This document shows, piece by piece, positions 52,898 through 61,934 of a stretch of DNA of 64,000 bases. The position numbers and the translations under genes were made by a program. A model generated the notes under the pieces. The model worked only from the letters and a program-made list of their open reading frames with translations, was not told where the DNA came from and did no database searches. Origin of the DNA: Pseudanabaena sp. ABRG5-3 (GTDB lineage Bacteria; Cyanobacteriota; Cyanobacteriia; Pseudanabaenales; Pseudanabaenaceae); contig NZ_AP017560.1 in assembly GCF_003967015.1 (NCBI RefSeq), forward strand, positions 1,426,001 to 1,490,000, in the 5' to 3' direction. The number at the start of each line of letters is the position of its first letter. Within the stretch, counting starts at the first letter, position 1.

Positions 52898-54043
52898 ATG
52901 AAAACGCCAAAAGGCAGTGTAGCCATAGAAGAAAATGATAATCGTCTACGTTTAAGATGGTCTTGTGAGTCAAAAAGATACTGTCTGTCTCTAGGATTGC
53001 CCTATACAGATATAAATTTGAAAGTAGCAGAGCAAAAGGCTAGACAGATTGAGCTAGATATTTTATCTGGCAACTTTGACCCTACTCTAAACAAATACAG
53101 GATCAAGCAAGTAGCTGTCATTGCAAGTCCTGAAGTTATAAAACCCAGTCAAGAACTCTTGCTTCCTATATGGGATAAGTGGGTTAATAGCTTGTGTTTA
53201 CCAACTAGAACGCTTTGTTCCCACTACGCTAGAATTAGGCGCTACATTGAAAAAGCCGCTCCTTTGGCTACTGATGCTTCTTGGTATGAAGAAATCGTGA
53301 GTCTATCCCCTCGGATCTGGAATGACTCTTTAAGCTATTTGGTATCTTGTCTAAATTGGGCGATTTCTGAAAAGCTTGTATCTGACAATGCTTTTTCAAA
53401 GTTGAAGCGTAGAAAAGTATTAAAGAATCAGGTTAAACCTTTTAATCATGATGAGGTAAGGGCAATTGTTAACGCTTTTCGCAGTAATAAGTTTTGCCCA
53501 AAGTCATCAGCTTACAAACATAGTTTTTATGCTGATTACATTGAGTTTTTGTTTTTGACTGGTGTTAGACCTTCTGAAGCTATTGGGCTTCAGCGTCAAC
53601 ACGTAGACTTTATCCGTAATGAGATTGTCATTTGTTCAGTCTTAGCTAGAGGCGATCAAGGACAAACTGCGAGTAAACATCGTGTCCGCAAAGAAACAAA
53701 AACAGGATCTATTCGTTTTCTGACAATGACAGCTAGGTTAACTGAAATGCTGGAGATTAGATGTCGCAATCTTAATCCTGATGATTTGGTTTTTACTTCT
53801 CCAAATGGCAATGCAATTGATGATAATAACTTTACAAATAGACAATGGAAGGTCGTTTTAGCAGGACTAAACATTGAATACCGCAAGGTCTATACAACTA
53901 GACACACACTCGCATCAATGGCTTTAGAAGCTAATATGCCTATTACTTCTGTAGCCTATCTTTTGGGACATTCAGACACAACAATGATTATGCAAACGTA
54001 TGGACACGTTATAAATAGACCGTCTTTACCTGACTTTAGTTAA
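52898..54043 (+). CDS. Tyrosine recombinase / phage-type integrase
   Basis: Site-specific recombinase of 381 residues. The N-terminal arm-binding part (SKRYCLSLGLPYTDINLKVAEQKA) is of the DUF3596 type often seen in phage integrases. A core-binding SAM-like domain follows (about 85-180). The catalytic domain has Arg224 in LTGVRPSEA, Arg335 in YTTRHTLAS (Tyr replacing the first His, a frequent variant), LLGHSDTT, and the nucleophile Tyr368 in QTYGHV. I use the ATG at 52898; a TTG 21 bases upstream is less likely. Its position beside tRNA-Val suggests this tRNA is or was the attachment site. It opens the mobile element. Confidence 0.93.
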   Translation: MKTPKGSVAIEENDNRLRLRWSCESKRYCLSLGLPYTDINLKVAEQKARQIELDILSGNFDPTLNKYRIKQVAVIASPEVIKPSQELLLPIWDKWVNSLCLPTRTLCSHYARIRRYIEKAAPLATDASWYEEIVSLSPRIWNDSLSYLVSCLNWAISEKLVSDNAFSKLKRRKVLKNQVKPFNHDEVRAIVNAFRSNKFCPKSSAYKHSFYADYIEFLFLTGVRPSEAIGLQRQHVDFIRNEIVICSVLARGDQGQTASKHRVRKETKTGSIRFLTMTARLTEMLEIRCRNLNPDDLVFTSPNGNAIDDNNFTNRQWKVVLAGLNIEYRKVYTTRHTLASMALEANMPITSVAYLLGHSDTTMIMQTYGHVINRPSLPDFS

Positions 54044-54183
54044 ATCATTGCCAGCAAGACTCACTAGGTTTAATTCTGGTGAGTCTGTTATTTTATCGAT
54101 CACAAAGAAATTTACCGATCGCACTAAAAAACACAGTATAAAACCTTTCTCTCTTCTACGGTCTTACTTTTCTAAGTTGATTC

Positions 54184-54192
54184 TGTTATACT
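54184..54192 (+). promoter_or_regulatory. Extended -10 promoter for a predicted small RNA
   Basis: TGTTATACT matches the extended -10 (TGnTATAnT) at all but one position. Transcription would start near 54198, exactly at the first base of the closing stem of the predicted RNA. No good -35 box is present, as is tolerated with an extended -10. Confidence 0.5.
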
Positions 54193-54197
54193 GATTT

Positions 54198-54512
54198 CCG
54201 AAAGAGGGCAAGGCAAAGAGCAAAGCCCAACGGGTAAAAGTACAACCCTTAATACCGACCTGTTAAAAAGTTACAGGTGGCTGTCCTACAGCAAGTGGTA
54301 AGTAGTTCTTTCGGATCTCACGGTTGTTTATACACAACCATTCAAAGCTAAAGTAGCTGCGAACTAAGAGATCATTACAAAGTTTTTAGTATCAACTGCA
54401 ACATTTGAACATAGAAAAAATAGGAAAGATAAGTACAAAGTCTTCCTACAAAATCTATAACTATCAGAATAATAATCTAGAGGAACTATGCAATTACTGC
54501 GTAGTTTTTTGT
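54198..54512 (+). ncRNA. Predicted structured small RNA of the integrative element
   Basis: An 8-bp perfect closing stem, ccgaaaga (54198-54205) with tctttcgg (54307-54314), encloses four small hairpins. These are gggc/gccc (54206-54228), gggt/accc (54232-54248), acctgt/acaggt (54258-54278) and gctgt/acagc (54280-54292). A fifth, ggttgt/acaacc, lies at 54322-54339. A terminator (8-bp stem plus T-run) ends at 54512, and an extended -10 sits just upstream. No ORF covers the region. It matches no RNA class I can name. It may be shorter (to about 54340). Possible roles: replication or excision control of the element, or an antisense regulator. Confidence 0.5.
54484..54512 (+). terminator. Terminator-like hairpin ending the predicted RNA
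   Basis: aactatgc (54484-54491) pairs with gcgtagtt (54499-54506), one G-T, 7-base loop, followed by a T-run to 54512. It lies 11 bases before the stop codon of the convergent RHH gene. Confidence 0.65.
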
Positions 54513-54522
54513 TTTTTAGCTT

Positions 54523-54696
54523 CTAGTTTGCACTTATTTCTATGAGTTTCTTAGTGAGTATATCTCTAGCTATAGCAGCTTTTGGAACTAAAGTTTTACT
54601 TGCTAGATGTTCAAGTTTTTCTGTAAACTCTTCATCCAAATAAACACTAAGTAATTTTGCATTTCGTAATACTGATTTTCTGCCTTTTGCCATCAT
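54523..54696 (-). CDS. Small ribbon-helix-helix-like DNA-binding protein
   Basis: 57 residues: a basic start (MAKGRKSVLRNAK), the short strand LLSVYLDEEF, then two helices (TEKLEHLASK and KAAIARDILTKKLIE). This is the layout of CopG/Arc-type RHH repressors. The start is at 54696 or the adjacent ATG at 54693; aaagggtg lies upstream. Divergent from the helicase operon and convergent with the predicted RNA, it is well placed to repress the element's replication genes (inference from position). Confidence 0.75.
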   Translation of the reverse strand: MMAKGRKSVLRNAKLLSVYLDEEFTEKLEHLASKTLVPKAAIARDILTKKLIEISAN

Positions 54697-54859
54697 TAAA
54701 CACCCTTTTTCTTTTATATTTTTATTATATCATTTTATCATTAAGATATGTTAAAATATATATAGAAAGGCAAAAGAAAATCTTTTATTTAGTTGCTAAA
54801 AACTCCTTAAACTTACTGACTAATGAGTTTTGAAGAAAGCAATAAACCAACCAGTTAGC

Positions 54860-54991
54860 ATGATTTCATATGTCCAAAATCTCGTAACTAATGCAATTGT
54901 TAGCTCATGGATTCTTGTTTTACATATGCTGAAATGCTTGCTTAAAAACACTAAAGACTATCTCCAACTAATAAAGGAAACCATAAAATGA
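54860..54991 (+). CDS. 43-residue ORF coupled to the helicase gene
   Basis: MISYVQNLVTNAIVSSWILV...LQLIKETIK, 43 residues, with a hydrophobic stretch in the middle. Its TGA overlaps the ATG of the next gene by four bases (ATGA), suggesting translational coupling. An in-frame TTG at 54830 could extend it by ten residues. There is no strong ribosome site, so coding status is uncertain. No family recognised. Confidence 0.42.
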   Translation: MISYVQNLVTNAIVSSWILVLHMLKCLLKNTKDYLQLIKETIK

Positions 54992-56238
54992 CCGATACAG
55001 CACACAAATTAACCCCAAACCAAAAAACTATGAAAACTAAAACTACTCAAGCCAAAAGATCTACTAAATCTAACCCTACTAATATTATATCATTCTCCAA
55101 TAAAGCCAATAAAAATAAGGATAAAAAGACTCATCTTGACTTTAGTACATTACATGAAGTGCTACATGAACACTATTCTAAAAGGTTGAGTCTTGATGTC
55201 TGTAGCTCAAAGATTAGACTGGATGGTAAACTACTAGATTTTGCTGATATAAGATATAAAATTGAAACAGAGAGAAATATAATCGGGTCAAAAGACGATC
55301 TATTTAATCTAGTCTATAAAATTGCTAAAGTAAATCCTTACAATCCTATTGCTGAATACCTTGATACTGCTTACGAGAAATACTCTGAACAAGCTTGTGA
55401 GGATGTACTGGTCAAATTAGCTAAAAACATTCTCGGTCTTCAAAGCGATATTGAGGTTATGTATGTTGTTAAGTTCTTTGTTAGTGCTGTAGCAAGAGCA
55501 AAAGAAGCAGGTTGTAAGGTTGATACTGCTTTAGTTCTACAAGGTGGACAAGGTATAGGTAAGACCACTTTCTTTCAAGCTCTAGGCGGTGACTTCTTCT
55601 ATACCTTGTCACATAGCACTAGGGATAACCAAGCTCTTAAAGAACAGTACAAGTATTGGCTCATTGAGTGGGGTGAATTTGGAGCGAAGCTTACCACTAA
55701 CAAGATTGAAAGTCTCAAAAATGAAATGAGTAAAACAAAGGATGAAATTAAACATCTGTATGTCAATGAAAGTGAAACAAGATTGCGACATTTTGTATTT
55801 GTAGGGACTACCAACCAAGAACAGTTTCTTATAGATCCGACAGGTAACAGACGATTTTGGGTTGTTAAAGTAGACAAGAAAATAAATACTGACTATGTTA
55901 GAGAAAACCGTGATCTGATTTGGGCTTCAGCTATGAAACTTTATCAAGAGGGTTATCTTTGGTATCTAACAGATGAAGAGCAAGCTTTAAGCAATCAAAT
56001 CAACTCTAACTATGCAATTGATGATGTATGGGAGCCTCAAGTCGTAGGTTGGGCAGAAGCTCAAACTCAACCCTTTACTATCGCTGATGTGCTTACCAAA
56101 GCTCTTGGAATGCCTACAAGCAGACATAATAGAAGCCATGAATTGCGTGTCTCAAGGATTTTACAAGATGCTAGTTACAATAGAAAGCGTATTACTCCCA
56201 CTGGCATGAAAAGAGGCAACTACTGGCTGAAGATGTAG
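54988..56238 (+). CDS. VapE-family P-loop protein (SF3-like helicase/replication protein)
   Basis: 416 residues. The N-terminal 60 residues are Lys/Thr/Asn-rich and disordered. The VapE domain begins near 110, with Walker A GGQGIGKTTF at about 185-194, an acidic WLIEWGEF region (Walker B-like) and the sensor/arginine-finger segment FVGTTNQEQFLIDPTGNRRFW. Such proteins (virulence-associated E, phage/satellite replication ATPases) unwind DNA at phage and satellite origins. A good ribosome site (aaaggaaa) precedes the ATG. Together with the integrase and the RHH protein it forms the core of a satellite-like integrative element. Confidence 0.85.
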   Translation: MTDTAHKLTPNQKTMKTKTTQAKRSTKSNPTNIISFSNKANKNKDKKTHLDFSTLHEVLHEHYSKRLSLDVCSSKIRLDGKLLDFADIRYKIETERNIIGSKDDLFNLVYKIAKVNPYNPIAEYLDTAYEKYSEQACEDVLVKLAKNILGLQSDIEVMYVVKFFVSAVARAKEAGCKVDTALVLQGGQGIGKTTFFQALGGDFFYTLSHSTRDNQALKEQYKYWLIEWGEFGAKLTTNKIESLKNEMSKTKDEIKHLYVNESETRLRHFVFVGTTNQEQFLIDPTGNRRFWVVKVDKKINTDYVRENRDLIWASAMKLYQEGYLWYLTDEEQALSNQINSNYAIDDVWEPQVVGWAEAQTQPFTIADVLTKALGMPTSRHNRSHELRVSRILQDASYNRKRITPTGMKRGNYWLKM

Positions 56239-56652
56239 TCATGTAGTCACACTTGTTGTCAACTCAAAGCCATACACGGTAACGAGTTGACTGCTTTGCC
56301 CACTTTGACTATATCTTTTTCTATAAAAGGAAAGTAATAATAAAAATAGAAGTAGCGGAAAGAAGAAGCTAAAAGAGTAAAAAACATCTAGTCAATGTGG
56401 TCAGAAGCAAGCAAAGCTATGCACAGAAAGGATTAGAGCTGACTATATGTCTGTCCACATCTTTTATATTTGACCATATATTTTCAAAACTTAATTTTAT
56501 AGTGTCATATAGCAGGAATGAACAGAGATAGCTGTTTTTAACCCCTGTAGCCTCTTAGACATCCAAAACCTAAGAACGTAAGCAAACAGTCTTGCAAGTC
56601 TTAAAATGCGAAGAAACATAGAAAGAAAATGAGGGTTGATATCCCCTATTTT
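56239..56652. other. 414-bp gap between convergent VapE and hsdR genes
   Basis: It holds an 8-bp inverted repeat (gtcaactc ... gagttgac, about 56263-56294) and the hairpin that terminates hsdR. No ORF of note and no match to the tRNA-Val sequence. Confidence 0.6.
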
Positions 56653-56654
56653 CT
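56624..56654 (-). terminator. Hairpin terminator at the end of the second RM operon
   Basis: agaaaatgaggg / cccctattttct with one mismatch, overlapping the hsdR stop codon. A-rich on the left, so it reads as a stem plus T-run on the minus strand. Confidence 0.65.
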
Positions 56655-59600
56655 ATTCTCCTGATCCTGAATAAGACTCATAAATATGCTGATAAACCTC
56701 TTGACATTTTTGATCGTAAATTTCTACTGTGTAACGTCTAGGAAGCTTATCTAGAATATCTTTGATAGTTATCTCGACTTCTGCTTTACTTTGTTGACGT
56801 TTGCGCCAATCTAGGACTAACTTGCTTTGTTTGAGCGTTTCTAATAATTCTTTAGCGACATCTTTAACATCTTGCCTTTCTTGATTAGTTAGCTCAAGCT
56901 CAGGCTTTGTTAGTAAATCAAAAACAACTAACTCTTCATCAGTTAGATTTTCTGCTAAATTCCTTTTTTCTTCTATGGTCAGTTCCTCATGGAATTTCAG
57001 CAATTCTCTAAAAAATATTTCTTGATTGCGAGAGCCTGAGTTATATTCATCAATCATTTTCTGAAACTTTTCTAGATAGTTGATCCGAGTTCTGTTAACT
57101 TGCACCATCTGTTGAAGATTTTGACTGATATTGCCTTTAAGCTTTTCTATAGCTGTTTGTTTGTATCCAGAATTAAATTTTGCTTTTAGGGCTTCAATAT
57201 CAAGCTTAAAGTCAATGTTTGTAATGTCAACTATCGGATTTTGACCACGAATAATAAACTTACCAGCAGTAATAGAGTCATCTAGTAGTTCATCGATTTC
57301 TTCTAGTACCTCAGATATATCCGTCTCTTCGATTTCTTGACGGATTTTATCAGCTAACCTCTCTAGCAAAAATCTAGTGTTAGCAAATTCATTTGCGGCT
57401 GTATCTGGCAAAACTGCTTTGTATAAGCTATTAACAGTGTTAACTAAAGAAAAGTAGTTTCGCTTCGATGCTTCATCTGCTAAAGCGTTTACGGCTTCAT
57501 CCCATAGTTTTGTTCTGCTAAATGGGTCTTGAGTTGTGTCTAGCTTGATGAGGTCAATATTTTTAGACTTACAAAATTCTAATGCTTCACCTATAGCAAC
57601 CCTAAGCTGATCTACTAGGGCTGATTTGTCCTTTACTGGTGTATCACCATCATCGATACCACCACCAGCGCTAGAGCCATAAATAGCTAGGGCATTTTGC
57701 AAGTCTCGAAATACTCCAATGTAATCGACTATCAAGCCGTTGACTTTGCCCTCATAGACTCGATTAGCTCTAGCGATGGTCTGCATAAGCGTATGGTTAC
57801 GCATTGGCTTATCAAGATAGATAGTGGAGCAGTTAGGCACATCAAAGCCTGTAATCCACATCGCACAGACAAAAACTATCCTCAGTGGATTGTTAGCATC
57901 TTTAAATTTTTCTTCTAAGGTTGGAGATTCATTAACTACTCGTTTTCTGTGAGGTGAGATGTCCAAGCCCTTTTTCTGAAATGCTTCTACTTCATTTTGA
58001 GATTGTGATATGACTACAGCCATATCGGTTTCTTCTATGTATTTAATTTGCTTGGATAATCTCTTAATCTCAAATTCGCTGATGTTTGGTTGAGCTAATT
58101 GGGTTTTGATGTTGTCTAGATATACTTGCCAGTGATGTTTTACTTTGTCGTACATCTTTACGGCTGTAAAGCGGTCTATGGCGATAAACATCGCTTTACC
58201 TTGATAGCCTCTACCTAAGAAGTGGGTTACTAGGTCAGATGCGATTTTTTCTAAGCGATCATCCCTCACAATTAGCTGATATTGCCTCGTACATTGACGC
58301 TCTAGCTTTTTCTCTGCCTCATCATCGAGCATTGCCGCTTCAACAATTTGCTCCATATCACCGTTAAGGTCTTCATTGGTTAACTGTAATTCGGGTATGC
58401 GATTTTCATAGAACAAAGGAACGGTTGCACCATCTTCTACAGATTGCTTAAAGTTGTAGATACTGACGTAATCGCCAAATACTTCTTTTGTTTTCTCTTC
58501 ACCAGAAATTAACGGTGTACCTGTAAAGCCTATAAATGCAGCGTTAGGGAGGGCATTACGCATATTTAGGGCAAATGTATCGTATTGACTTCTATGGGCT
58601 TCATCAGCCATGACAATGATGTTTGATCGGTCTGACAGTTTTGGGTAAGTAGTTCCTTTGTCCATTCTAAATTTCTGAATCAGCGTAAAGATGTAGCGAT
58701 GATCTTCTTGCAGTAGTTGTTTGAGATGTTCGGCACTGTCGGCTCTGACATTGGTTTCAGGCTCGGTAACTGCTCCTGAGTAAGCAAAGTTTTTATAGAT
58801 TTGCGAGTCTAAATCATCTCTGTCTGTGATGACAATAAATGTCCAGTTCCCTAATAGCTTGCGTAGGATTTTCTGAGCAAAGAAAACCATTGAGTAGCTC
58901 TTCCCTGAGCCTTGAGTATGCCAAAAAATGCCTAGCTTGCCTTGATTGTGACTAACTTGGCTTACGGCTTCGATCGCATTATTAACGCCTAGAAATTGAT
59001 GATTTTTAGCAATGATTTTTGAGGTTGTACCACCTGAATTATTAAAAATGGCAAAGTTTTCGATATAGTCGAGTAGTTTGTATGGGTCACAAGTGCCTCT
59101 AATCATGGTGTCTAGCGAGATCACCCCTTCTTCACCTTCACTATTGATCTTTTTCCATTCGCTAAAGTGGGAATACTCAGCCGTAAGACTACTGATTTTG
59201 CTCTTGCTGCCATTGGATAGAATAATTAAGGCGTTATACCAAAAAAGCTGTGGTATTGATTCTTTATAGTCTTTAAGGTTGTTTCTATAGGCATTTACTA
59301 GCCTTTGATGGTGTGCTTTGAGTTCTATAAACACCAACGGAATGCCATTAACAAAACCGATTAAGTCAGCCCTTCTAGTGTAAGTTTCACCTGTAATCCA
59401 AAATTGAGAAGCTAGAAAAAAATCGTTATTTGATGCGTTATTCCAGTCAATGATTTTGACTGTTTCCCTATTTTCAGCGTTATTTTCATCTCTAAAGCGA
59501 ACCTTTACCCCAGATTTTAATAGTTGATAAATTTCTTGATTGGCATTAACTAGACTTAGAGAGTTACGGCTATTTGTTATTTCTTCTATGGCAAGCTGTA

Positions 59601-59817
59601 AAGCTTCTTCAGGTAAATTTGGATTTAATCGCTGTAGTGATGGCAACAACTTAGGAACTAAGACAACCTCATCTTTGCTCTTTCTGCCTAGAGTGCTATT
59701 AATAGATCCTACAACCTCATGAAAGCAATTTGCAGTAGTCCAGCCTAATTGCTCAAATACTAGCATTGCTGCATTTTCTAGGGCTTCTTCTGAGTCAGGA
59801 TGAGGTGCTTTAGTCAT
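56653..59817 (-). CDS. hsdR: Type I RM restriction subunit (system 2)
   Basis: 1054 residues. Nuclease core: D151 in RRADLIGF and E165-L-K167 in VFIELKAHH. Motor: Walker A TQGSGKS (301-307), DEAH box (405-408), TGTPL, and QTIARANRVYEG as motif VI. The C-terminal helical part is charged and coiled-coil-like (ILDKLPRRYTVEIYDQKC). It resembles HsdR of the group with DEAH and a long C-terminal region, and differs from the 1123-residue HsdR of system 1 (DEGH), so the two systems are not duplicates. It is the last gene of the operon, 11 bases after the membrane-protein gene. Confidence 0.95.
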   Translation of the reverse strand: MTKAPHPDSEEALENAAMLVFEQLGWTTANCFHEVVGSINSTLGRKSKDEVVLVPKLLPSLQRLNPNLPEEALQLAIEEITNSRNSLSLVNANQEIYQLLKSGVKVRFRDENNAENRETVKIIDWNNASNNDFFLASQFWITGETYTRRADLIGFVNGIPLVFIELKAHHQRLVNAYRNNLKDYKESIPQLFWYNALIILSNGSKSKISSLTAEYSHFSEWKKINSEGEEGVISLDTMIRGTCDPYKLLDYIENFAIFNNSGGTTSKIIAKNHQFLGVNNAIEAVSQVSHNQGKLGIFWHTQGSGKSYSMVFFAQKILRKLLGNWTFIVITDRDDLDSQIYKNFAYSGAVTEPETNVRADSAEHLKQLLQEDHRYIFTLIQKFRMDKGTTYPKLSDRSNIIVMADEAHRSQYDTFALNMRNALPNAAFIGFTGTPLISGEEKTKEVFGDYVSIYNFKQSVEDGATVPLFYENRIPELQLTNEDLNGDMEQIVEAAMLDDEAEKKLERQCTRQYQLIVRDDRLEKIASDLVTHFLGRGYQGKAMFIAIDRFTAVKMYDKVKHHWQVYLDNIKTQLAQPNISEFEIKRLSKQIKYIEETDMAVVISQSQNEVEAFQKKGLDISPHRKRVVNESPTLEEKFKDANNPLRIVFVCAMWITGFDVPNCSTIYLDKPMRNHTLMQTIARANRVYEGKVNGLIVDYIGVFRDLQNALAIYGSSAGGGIDDGDTPVKDKSALVDQLRVAIGEALEFCKSKNIDLIKLDTTQDPFSRTKLWDEAVNALADEASKRNYFSLVNTVNSLYKAVLPDTAANEFANTRFLLERLADKIRQEIEETDISEVLEEIDELLDDSITAGKFIIRGQNPIVDITNIDFKLDIEALKAKFNSGYKQTAIEKLKGNISQNLQQMVQVNRTRINYLEKFQKMIDEYNSGSRNQEIFFRELLKFHEELTIEEKRNLAENLTDEELVVFDLLTKPELELTNQERQDVKDVAKELLETLKQSKLVLDWRKRQQSKAEVEITIKDILDKLPRRYTVEIYDQKCQEVYQHIYESYSGSGE

Positions 59818-59828
59818 GATAATAATTA

Positions 59829-60638
59829 TTATTTTAAATGAGACATTCTTTTGCTGAACGGTAATTCTTCAGAAAGCATTCTTGCTTTGATGGAAGCGTC
59901 TGATTTCATTGATTTTTCAAGGAACCTTGACAGGCTAATAATGCTATCTAAAATTTCATCTAGTCTTTGTTCATTTCTGCCTTTACCTGTTTCTATGCAG
60001 AAATTAAGAAGCCCATTAAGCCAAACTCCTTTTTCTTTGTTTCTGATTAGTTCACAAAATTCTCGATAAGCCATGACTCTATTTGATTCTGATATATGGA
60101 TGTCATTGCCAATGCTGTATTGGGTTACATAATAAATTCCATATTCTCTGGCAAAGGCTCGGTTAACTCTAAACATTAGTTGCCAAAGGGTTGTATCGTT
60201 GCCTTTTGCTAGTTTGAGGTAGGCGAGGTCTTCTCTAACTTTTCTGATTTGATAAAATAAGCAAGCGATGAGATAGCAGGTAGAAATTAAATAGCAACCG
60301 TTGCCAATAAACCAATCAGGATTTTGATTGGCTATTTCTTCGTTTTTTATTTCCATAAAAATAGATTCTTCTGCTTTTCTTTTTTCTAGTCTTGTTTTTA
60401 TTTCATAAATGCGGTTATAGGTTTCTTCTAATGCTAGTCTTAGTGGGTTTAGGTATTTAAGCCGATTCTGTGCGTCTGTTTCTTGTTGTTTAAAAAATAG
60501 ATTGACAAGGTTTGTTGTTGCGGCGGCGATGAAACCTGAAACAGCACCAACTAAGACTGTAATTAGCTGTCCATTTATGTTTATATCGTTATCTTGGTTA
60601 ATAGCTGCAAAGATTTCAATCATTTGTGTTTGGTGCAT
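59829..60638 (-). CDS. Membrane-anchored helical protein within RM operon 2
   Basis: 269 residues, not recognised. A single transmembrane helix lies near the N-terminus (about 23-47, ITVLVGAVSGFIAAATTNLVNLFF). A long charged coiled-coil follows (KYLNPLRLALEETYNRIYEIKTRLEKRKAEES), and then an alpha-helical domain (NGCYLISTCYLIACLFYQIRKVREDLAYLKLA; FRVNRAFAREYGIYYVTQY). The layout resembles small membrane-tethered helical proteins with a cytosolic domain. It lies 31 bases after hsdS and 11 before hsdR, all on one strand, so it is co-expressed with the restriction system. It has no nuclease or NTPase motif. It may be an anchor, a control protein or an independent defence effector. Confidence 0.8.
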   Translation of the reverse strand: MHQTQMIEIFAAINQDNDININGQLITVLVGAVSGFIAAATTNLVNLFFKQQETDAQNRLKYLNPLRLALEETYNRIYEIKTRLEKRKAEESIFMEIKNEEIANQNPDWFIGNGCYLISTCYLIACLFYQIRKVREDLAYLKLAKGNDTTLWQLMFRVNRAFAREYGIYYVTQYSIGNDIHISESNRVMAYREFCELIRNKEKGVWLNGLLNFCIETGKGRNEQRLDEILDSIISLSRFLEKSMKSDASIKARMLSEELPFSKRMSHLK

Positions 60639-60669
60639 ATTGGCTATTCTCAGTTATAAATTTATATAG

Positions 60670-61932
60670 CTATGCTGCTATTTCTAAGGTTTCAATATCA
60701 AGGTTTTCTACGTCAATTTCGCCTGAGATTAGTTTAGGTAATAGTAAGTCACGGGTTTTGCGGAGATTGATGTTTTTGTTTTGAAGATTTTGCTTCTGTT
60801 GCAGCATTTCAACAACAATATTATGATATTTATCTAATAAGAATTTGTCAGGTATTACAATATCAGCATTTTTGAAGTCACTAGAGTTAACGGCTGGATA
60901 AGCTGAACCAGTTGCATTATTAGTTAAATAATCTACAAAGCTATCTGTAGTTAAAGCCTTATATAGATATGTATACGGTGCTTTTCTAGCAGTAATTACC
61001 GCAAAACCAGTTGATACTATTAAATTGTCTGACGGATTCAAAATGAGGCTATATGATTTTCGATTAGGTCTTACAGTTGCCCATATAATATCGCCATGTT
61101 TTACGATACGTCTTGCTCGACTTGGAGCATTAGCAAAATCAATTGTTTCAACTTTATCTATTTGTCCAGTTGAAACGGAAGATATATCAATATAGTTGAT
61201 TTCATCAGGAGCATTAGTAGCTTTTAAACTCAAACTATTAATTGATGCAATATCTCCTAACTTCTTAATCTTCCACCCTTCAGGAATTAACCCCAACTCA
61301 GACTCAACCATTTTGACATTTTCATGATCAGGAAAGCGGAAATTAACAAACCACTCACGATAGAGCATCTGTGCCATTTCTTCTAATATCTTAATGCGTC
61401 TAGTGTTGTTTTCGATTAGGTCGTCATAAACTGAAAGAATAGAAGCAATTTTGCGTTGGGTTGGTAATTCATGAACTTCTAATTCAATATTTTCAAAACT
61501 GCTTTTATTGACATTTTCTCGACCAGAACTAGAACCTGCATTTAGTTGTTTTAAAGTAGGAAGATATGTTCTTACTAAGTAATAAGTGTAAATCGGGTCA
61601 TATTGAGAAATATCAACTGCAATACTGTTCAACTGCTGATTAGTAAAACAAATTTGACTTGTAAGACACATTTTTTTTCCAATTGTGCCAATACAAACAA
61701 CACAGATTGAATTTTTGGGTAATGCTTTTATTTTTTGATACTTATAACCTTCATCTGATAGCGTCATCTCGGTTTTGAAAACATATCTTTGGTCTTCAGA
61801 AATATCAGATGGTTTAATGAAAAGATACTTTCCACCAAAATAATCTTGGTTAGCAGTTGGTGGTGTTGTGCCTGTAATGACCTTTCCTAAGTCTTTTATT
61901 TTAATTGTTTGTGTCAGTAATATTTTTTTCAT
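60670..61932 (-). CDS. hsdS: Type I RM specificity subunit (system 2)
   Basis: 420 residues, two TRDs. TRD1 begins KIKDLGKVITGTTPPTANQDYFGG, with IKPSDI and SSSGRENVNKSSFENIEL; its helical spacer is LPTQRKIASILSVYDDLIENNTRRIKILEEM. TRD2 begins WKIKKLGDIASINS and ends before LLDKYHNIVVEMLQQKQNLQ, then LLPKLISGEIDV. It confers a bipartite recognition sequence that cannot be read from the protein. It starts 2 bases after the hsdM stop. No TRD resemblance to the HsdS of system 1 beyond general motifs. Confidence 0.93.
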   Translation of the reverse strand: MKKILLTQTIKIKDLGKVITGTTPPTANQDYFGGKYLFIKPSDISEDQRYVFKTEMTLSDEGYKYQKIKALPKNSICVVCIGTIGKKMCLTSQICFTNQQLNSIAVDISQYDPIYTYYLVRTYLPTLKQLNAGSSSGRENVNKSSFENIELEVHELPTQRKIASILSVYDDLIENNTRRIKILEEMAQMLYREWFVNFRFPDHENVKMVESELGLIPEGWKIKKLGDIASINSLSLKATNAPDEINYIDISSVSTGQIDKVETIDFANAPSRARRIVKHGDIIWATVRPNRKSYSLILNPSDNLIVSTGFAVITARKAPYTYLYKALTTDSFVDYLTNNATGSAYPAVNSSDFKNADIVIPDKFLLDKYHNIVVEMLQQKQNLQNKNINLRKTRDLLLPKLISGEIDVENLDIETLEIAA

Positions 61933-61934
61933 AT

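Noticed and set aside
54184-54340. Identification of the structured RNA as a hammerhead, cobalamin, SAM or c-di-GMP riboswitch/ribozyme
   Set aside because: None of the conserved core strings (for example CUGAUGA...GAAA of hammerheads) is present, so no class name is given.
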